Positions 59,551 through 64,000 of a DNA stretch of 64,000 nt are shown piece after piece. The DNA is from Microbacterium testaceum. Its GTDB lineage: Bacteria; Actinomycetota; Actinomycetes; Actinomycetales; Microbacteriaceae. Position numbers and translations under genes: made by a program. Each line of letters begins with the position of its first letter. The stretch's first letter is position 1. The notes under the pieces were generated by a model. That model saw nothing but the letters and a program-made list of their open reading frames with translations, had not been told where the DNA came from and searched no databases. The stretch spans positions 1 through 64,000 of the forward strand of contig NZ_QDFT01000015.1 of assembly GCF_003075375.1 (NCBI RefSeq), given 5' to 3'.

Positions 59551-60699
59551 ATGACGTACACCCAGACCACGCCGGAGCAGGGGACCGCCGACCGCGGACC
59601 CGCCGGCACCCGCGGCGACGTGGACGACGTCGTCCGCCTGCTCGACGTCGACGGCACGCGCCTGCCGGACACCGAGCTCGATCCGTTCATCGCCGACCTG
59701 TCGCCGCACGAGCTGCGCGCGCTGCACCGCGACATGGTCCTCACCCGTCGCGTGGACGCCGAGGGCGTCGCCCTGCAGCGCCAGGGACAGCTCGCCCTCT
59801 GGGCGCCGTGCCGCGGACAGGAGGCCGTCCAGGTCGGCACCGCCCACGCCCTCGCCCCGGGCGACTTCGTCTTCCCCAGCTACCGCGAGCACGGCGTGCT
59901 GCTCGGTCGCGGGGCGAAACCGGCCGACTACGTCCTCGCCTGGCGCGGCGAGGAGCACTCCGCGTACGACCACACCACCATCAACGCCGCACCACCCCAG
60001 ATCATCATCGGGGCGCAGTCCCTGCACGCCACCGGGTGGGCCATGGGCGCCCAGCGCGACGGCTCGACCGACGTCGCGGTCGCCTACTACGGCGACGGCG
60101 CCACCAGTCAGGGCGACGTCAACGAGGCGATGGTGTTCGCCTCGTCGTTCCGCGCCCCCGTGGTGTTCGTCTGCTCGAACAACCAGTGGGCGATCAGCGA
60201 GCCCGTCACCGTGCAGGCGAAGTACCCCATCGCGGGTCGGGCGCCGGGGTTCGGCATCCCGAGCATGCGCATCGACGGCAACGACGCCCTCGCCTGCGTC
60301 GCCGCGATGCGCTGGGCCCTGGACCGCGCCCGACGCGGAGAAGGACCGTCGTTCATCGAGGCGGTGACCTACCGCATGGGCCCGCACACCACGAGCGACG
60401 ACCCCACGCGCTACCGAGACGCCGACGAGGTCGAGGCGTGGACGCGCCGCGACCCCATCGCCCGCCTCGAGGCGTACCTGCGCGCCGAGGGCGTGCTCGA
60501 CGACTCGGGACTCGACGAGGTCGCCCGCGCGGCCGACACGCTCGCGGCCGAGGTGCGCGCCGCGTGCATCGGGGCCACCACCCGCGACCCCGGGACGATG
60601 TTCGACCACGTCTACGCCGAGCCCCACGCCGCGCTCGCGCAGCAGAAGGCCGACTACCTCGACTACCTCGCCGGCTTCGAGCAGGAGGGCGACCGATGA
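59551..60699 (+). CDS. bkdA: 2-oxoisovalerate dehydrogenase E1 component, alpha subunit
   Basis: 382 residues; ATG 59551 has GGAGGG six bases upstream (an ATG at 59545 abuts it). TPP motif YYGDGATSQGDVNEAM...NNQWAIS is intact (about residues 175-220), with the E1alpha regulatory-loop region YRMGPHTTSDDP typical of branched-chain enzymes. It decarboxylates branched-chain 2-oxoacids with E1beta. First gene of the operon. Confidence 0.93.
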   Translation: MTYTQTTPEQGTADRGPAGTRGDVDDVVRLLDVDGTRLPDTELDPFIADLSPHELRALHRDMVLTRRVDAEGVALQRQGQLALWAPCRGQEAVQVGTAHALAPGDFVFPSYREHGVLLGRGAKPADYVLAWRGEEHSAYDHTTINAAPPQIIIGAQSLHATGWAMGAQRDGSTDVAVAYYGDGATSQGDVNEAMVFASSFRAPVVFVCSNNQWAISEPVTVQAKYPIAGRAPGFGIPSMRIDGNDALACVAAMRWALDRARRGEGPSFIEAVTYRMGPHTTSDDPTRYRDADEVEAWTRRDPIARLEAYLRAEGVLDDSGLDEVARAADTLAAEVRAACIGATTRDPGTMFDHVYAEPHAALAQQKADYLDYLAGFEQEGDR

Positions 60700-61703
60700 G
60701 CACGCTCACCCTGGGATCGGCCCTCAACGCCGCCCTCGCCCGCACCCTGCAGGATGACGACAAGGTCCTGCTCATGGGGGAGGACATCGGCAAGCTCGGC
60801 GGCGTCTTCCGCGTCACCGACGGTCTGCAGCAGCGTTTCGGCGCCCAGCGCGTGATCGACAGTCCCCTCGCCGAGGCCGGGATCGTCGGCACCGCGGTCG
60901 GTCTCGCCCTGCGCGGTTACCGCCCGGTCGTCGAGATCCAGTTCGACGGGTTCGTCTACCCCGCGTTCGATCAGATCGTCTGCCAGGTCGCCAAACTGCA
61001 CTACCGCAGCAACGGACGGATCCGGATGCCGATGGTCATCCGCATCCCCTGGGCCGGCGGCGTGGGAGCCGCCGAGCACCACTCCGAATCGCCCGAGGCC
61101 TACTTCGTGCACACGGCGGGCCTGCGCGTGGTCGCCGCCTCGAACCCGCAGGACGCGTACGTGATGCTGCGGCAGGCCGTGGCATCCGATGATCCCGTCA
61201 TCTTCTTCGAGCCGAAGAGGCTGTACCACTCCAAGGGCGAGGTCGACCTGGATGCCGACCTGGCCGACGCCCCGCCGATGCACCTCGCCCGCGTGGCCCG
61301 AGAGGGCACCGACGCCACGATCGTCACCTACGGCGCCCAGGTGCGCACCGCGATGGACGCCGCGCTCGCCGCGGAGGACGAGGGCATCTCGCTCGAGGTG
61401 ATCGACCTGCGCTCGCTGTCGCCGCTGGACATGAACACCGTCGCCGCCTCGGTGCGCAAGACCGGACGCGTCGTCGTCACCCACGAGGCCGCGCGCGAGG
61501 CGGGGGTGGGGGCGGAGTTGGTGGCGAGTATTACCGAGCAGTGCTTCCACCACCTCGAGACGCCGCCGCAACGCGTGACCGGGCACGACATCCCGTATCC
61601 GCCGTCGAAGCTCGAGAAGCACCACGTCCCCGACCTGGACCGCATCCTGCACGCCGTGGACCGCGTCCTCGAGCGCGGAGCGGGTACGGAGGTGCTGTCG
61701 TGA
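60696..61703 (+). CDS. bkdB: 2-oxoisovalerate dehydrogenase E1 component, beta subunit
   Basis: 335 residues, ATG overlapping the alpha-subunit stop by 4 bp. LMGEDIGKLGGVFRVTDGL, SPLAEAGIVGTAVGLAL and VEIQFDGFVYPAFDQI are signature segments of the E1beta family. It completes the alpha2beta2 enzyme. The gene letter follows common usage and may differ between databases. Confidence 0.93.
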   Translation: MSTLTLGSALNAALARTLQDDDKVLLMGEDIGKLGGVFRVTDGLQQRFGAQRVIDSPLAEAGIVGTAVGLALRGYRPVVEIQFDGFVYPAFDQIVCQVAKLHYRSNGRIRMPMVIRIPWAGGVGAAEHHSESPEAYFVHTAGLRVVAASNPQDAYVMLRQAVASDDPVIFFEPKRLYHSKGEVDLDADLADAPPMHLARVAREGTDATIVTYGAQVRTAMDAALAAEDEGISLEVIDLRSLSPLDMNTVAASVRKTGRVVVTHEAAREAGVGAELVASITEQCFHHLETPPQRVTGHDIPYPPSKLEKHHVPDLDRILHAVDRVLERGAGTEVLS

Positions 61704-63205
61704 TCGCCGAGTTCCGCCTGCCCGACCTGGGCGAAGGTCTTCCCGAGGCCGAGATCGTGCAGTGGCTGGTCGCCGAGGGCGACGACGTCACGCTCAACCA
61801 GACGATCGCCGAGGTCGAGACGGCCAAGGCGATCGTCGAGATCCCCTCGCCCTACGCGGGCACCGTGCAGGGCCTGCACGCCGCGGCGGGAGATGTCGTG
61901 GCGGTCGGGTCGCCGCTGGTGTCGTTCGCGGTGGAGGGGGCGGATGCCGGGGGCCCGGCGGCGGGCACGGGGGCCGGCACGGCGGCGCGCGGTTCTGCGA
62001 GCTCCGCGTCGGCGGCGGGCCGTCCTGCGGAGCCGGCGGCCGAGACGCCCGCGGTCGCGGCGGGTGACCCGCGTGTCGCCGGCGACCTCCAGACGACGGC
62101 GGCGGGGACGACCGCCGAGTCCTCCGGCGCGACCCCCAACCTCGTCGGCTACGGTGCGGCGCCGTCGACCGGCGCCCGGCCCCGACGCCGCGCCCGCGGC
62201 GGATCCGGGCCCCTCGCCCTCGACGTCGACACCGCGATGCGCAAGGCTGCGCCGCACGACATCGTGCGCACGGGCCCGATCGACCTGCCGGTGGAGCGCC
62301 CGCGGTCCACGCCTCCCGTGCGCAAGCTCGCCAAGGACCTCGGCGTCGACCTCGTGCTCGTCGCCGCCGCCCACCCGGGCGAGACGGTGACCCGCGCGCA
62401 CGTCGAGGAGTTCGCCGCCCGCACTCCCGCGTCGGGCGGGGTCCCGGCATCCGCTGCTCTTCCCGCCCCTCCGGCGTCGACGGTCCCCCCGGCCGCTCCC
62501 GACCCGCGCGTCACGCGGACGCCGATCCGCGGCGTGCGCAAGCACACGGCCGCGGCGATGGTGCAGAGCGCCTTCACCGCACCGCACGCGACGACGTTCC
62601 TCACTCTCGACGTGACCGCGACGACCGAGCTGCTGGCCTCGCTCAAGACCGACCGGGCCCTCGACGGGCATCGCATCGGACTGCTCGCGATCGTCGCGAA
62701 GGCGGTGTGCCTCGCCCTGGGTCGTACGCCCGCGCTCAACGCGAAGTGGGACGAGGCGAACGGCGAGATCGTCGAGCACCACTACGTCGGCCTCGGCATC
62801 GCCGCCGCGACCGACCGCGGCCTGGTCGTCCCCGTGATCGCCGACGCCGACCGCCTCGACCTGGTCGACCTCGCCGACGCGATCGCCGAGCTGGCCGCCA
62901 CCGCGCGCGCCGGCCGAACGGCCCCGGCCGCCATGACCGGGGGGACGTTCTCGATCACCAACGTCGGTGTCTTCGGTGTGGATACCGGGACCCCGATCCT
63001 CAACCCGGGAGAAGCCGGGATCCTCGCCGTCGGCGCCCTGCGCCGCACCCCGTGGGAGCACCACGGCGAGATCGCCCTGCGCGACGTGCTGACCCTCAGC
63101 CTCTCGTTCGACCACCGCCTGGTCGACGGGGCCGAGGCGGCGCGGTTTTTGACGGACGTCGCCGGCGTGCTGCGCGAGCCCGGAAGGGCGATGCTGCTGC
63201 GCTGA
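61700..63205 (+). CDS. bkdC: dihydrolipoamide acyltransferase E2 component
   Basis: 501 residues from a GTG overlapping E1beta by 4 bp. One N-terminal lipoyl domain with the modified lysine in VETAKAIVE (Lys 43), a long Ala/Gly/Pro linker, a peripheral-subunit-binding domain (VRKLAKDLGVDLVLV) and the catalytic domain ending SFDHRLVDGAEAARFL with the active His and Asp. It transfers the branched acyl group to CoA. No E3 (lpd) gene follows, so a shared E3 is likely encoded elsewhere. Confidence 0.94.
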   Translation: MIAEFRLPDLGEGLPEAEIVQWLVAEGDDVTLNQTIAEVETAKAIVEIPSPYAGTVQGLHAAAGDVVAVGSPLVSFAVEGADAGGPAAGTGAGTAARGSASSASAAGRPAEPAAETPAVAAGDPRVAGDLQTTAAGTTAESSGATPNLVGYGAAPSTGARPRRRARGGSGPLALDVDTAMRKAAPHDIVRTGPIDLPVERPRSTPPVRKLAKDLGVDLVLVAAAHPGETVTRAHVEEFAARTPASGGVPASAALPAPPASTVPPAAPDPRVTRTPIRGVRKHTAAAMVQSAFTAPHATTFLTLDVTATTELLASLKTDRALDGHRIGLLAIVAKAVCLALGRTPALNAKWDEANGEIVEHHYVGLGIAAATDRGLVVPVIADADRLDLVDLADAIAELAATARAGRTAPAAMTGGTFSITNVGVFGVDTGTPILNPGEAGILAVGALRRTPWEHHGEIALRDVLTLSLSFDHRLVDGAEAARFLTDVAGVLREPGRAMLLR

Positions 63206-63277
63206 GCGGGTCCCCGTCGCCATCGCGCGGCGGGCCGGGTGCCGGGGGAGTGGTCGCCCTCGGCACCTCCCGCGCGT

Positions 63278-63335
63278 CGAGTGTCCACGACACCCGGACG
63301 GGACATCGGGGGCGTCCGGGTGTTCTGGACACTCG
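63278..63335. terminator. 58-nt long hairpin between convergent genes
   Basis: CGAGTGTCCA pairs with TGGACACTCG and CACCCGGACG with CGTCCGGGTG, giving 20 bp of stem with one 3x3 internal loop and a 12-base loop. It lies in the 290-bp gap between E2 and the TetR-like gene; the rest of the gap is G-rich with no gene. Confidence 0.7.
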
Positions 63336-63499
63336 AGCGGCTGAGAGTGGGGGCGGGGGTAATGGGACGTCGGCGGCGGCGGGGGCGGGAGGGCGTCGTG
63401 ACGGGGGTGGGCCGGGACCGGGGTGGGCGCAACGCGGCGGGAGGCCGGGTTGACGCGCAGGCAACGTGCTCGGAGGACGCCCGAGGTGAGACGGGGACG

Positions 63500-64000
63500 T
63501 CAGGCCCGCAGCGCCGCGAGGGCCATGCGGGTCAGCGTCGGCCGCACGCGCGAGGCCGGGACGCCGCGCACACTGTGCGGTGTCGAGTTGATCAACCCGA
63601 AGCACGCGAGGGCCCGCACGCGCCGTTCCGCGGGGGTCTCGGCATCCGGATCCGCGCCCGCGAGGGCGGCGGTCCAGACCTCGACGTACGCGTTCTGCAG
63701 GGTGCGGACCGTGCGGCGGTCGGCGGCCGAGAGGCGATCGAGGTCGCGGTCCTGCACGCGGATGACGTCGGCTTCGGCGAGCGCGAACGCGACGTGGAAG
63801 TCGACGAGCTGCCGCAGCAGTCCCGACGCCGGGTACACGTGCGCCGGATCCGGGGATGCCAAGTGCCCCGCTGCCGGATCCAGGGTTCCCGGGTGCCACG
63901 CTGCCGGATCCGCGGATGCCGGGTGTGCACGGCTGCGGAGGGATTCAGCGACACGCCGCTCAGCGGCGGCCGAGGGCGGCGTGTCGGCGAGGGCGTCCGC
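63500..64000 (-). CDS. TetR-family-like regulator, C-terminal part, with in-frame repeats
   Basis: The frame stays open from the stop at 63500 to the window edge, so the N-terminus (with the expected HTH) is outside. The visible C-terminal domain (LLRQLVDFHVAFALAEADVIRVQDRDL, RALACFGLINSTPHSVRG split) resembles TetR ligand-binding domains that follow the HTH. Between them lies a Pro/Ala insert of three 10-residue repeats (DPAAWHPGTLDPAAG region, encoded by 63841-63930). A TTG at 63862 could start a shorter product, but the continuous frame favours a longer gene. Confidence 0.65.
   Translation of the reverse strand, partial: ADALADTPPSAAAERRVAESLRSRAHPASADPAAWHPGTLDPAAGHLASPDPAHVYPASGLLRQLVDFHVAFALAEADVIRVQDRDLDRLSAADRRTVRTLQNAYVEVWTAALAGADPDAETPAERRVRALACFGLINSTPHSVRGVPASRVRPTLTRMALAALRA
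63841..63930. repeat. 30-bp tandem repeat, three units, inside the TetR-like gene
   Basis: CTGCCGGATCC-like units begin at 63841, 63871 and 63901 (period 30), encoding in frame on the minus strand related decapeptides (HPASADPAAW, HPGTLDPAAG and so on). Confidence 0.85.

Overview
The window is a high-GC chromosomal segment (GC roughly 70% by eye) from an actinobacterium, most likely Microbacterium or a close relative in the Microbacteriaceae. The evidence is gene content rather than a database match: WhiA, RbpA, OpcA, type-B L31, a DUF222/HNH protein, the order zwf-opcA-pgl / pgi-tal-tkt-ctaB, frequent GTG starts, and many four-base GTGA/ATGA start-stop overlaps. No rRNA, tRNA, CRISPR array, transposase, integrase or prophage was recognised.

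Layout. 1-8.1 kb: nucleotide excision repair (end of uvrB, uvrA, uvrC), with an OhrR-type regulator and a divergent small zinc-ribbon gene between them, then rapZ and whiA. 8.3-12.8 kb: sodA, the lower-glycolysis run gap-pgk-tpiA, secG and rbpA. 13.0-21.2 kb (minus strand): the pentose-phosphate operon tkt-tal-pgi-zwf-opcA-pgl, converging on rbpA across two strong hairpins. 21.4-24.8 kb: heme O and heme A synthases (ctaB, ctaA) flanking an intergenic array of seven ~82-bp tandem repeats and a small membrane-protein gene. 25.0-29.1 kb: Fe-S assembly operon sufB-sufD-Rieske ferredoxin-sufC-DUF59. 29.2-32.1 kb: a beta-lactamase-fold lipoprotein and a MalY/PatB-type C-S lyase. 32.1-37.4 kb: iron-siderophore utilisation (siderophore-interacting reductase, then a minus-strand binding protein, two permeases and an ATPase), with a DtxR/IdeR-like box before each transcription unit.

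37.6-44.8 kb: ABC-F ATPase, a membrane-anchored unknown, SURF1, two small proteins, a DUF4190-like protein, a FabG-like reductase and an alpha/beta hydrolase. 44.9-50.4 kb: serB, luxS, glgC, glgA, a stand-alone ABC ATPase and type-B L31. 50.5-57.2 kb: nitrilase-family amidohydrolase, GNAT acetyltransferase, a repeat-laden DUF222/HNH protein, a DEDDh exonuclease and an alpha/beta hydrolase. 57.3-63.2 kb: a CGNR regulator divergent from an EamA transporter, then an Lrp/AsnC regulator divergent from a branched-chain 2-oxoacid dehydrogenase operon (E1alpha, E1beta, E2). The window ends inside a TetR-like gene.

The central metabolic genes fit together: upper glycolysis and the pentose-phosphate branch on the minus strand, the triose-phosphate steps on the plus strand, glycogen synthesis from glucose-1-phosphate, and heme A plus SURF1 for cytochrome oxidase assembly. 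Three genome-scale signals stand out. (1) Minisatellites are very common and at least six straddle the stop codon of a gene; intergenic periods (13, 17, 38, 58, 82 bp and others) are mostly not multiples of three, while those inside reading frames (18, 30, 30 bp) all are. (2) About ten genes carry a -10 hexamer exactly 6 or 7 nt before the start codon, so their transcripts are probably leaderless. (3) The hexamer GGATGC/GCATCC is strongly over-used on both strands and is built into terminator palindromes.
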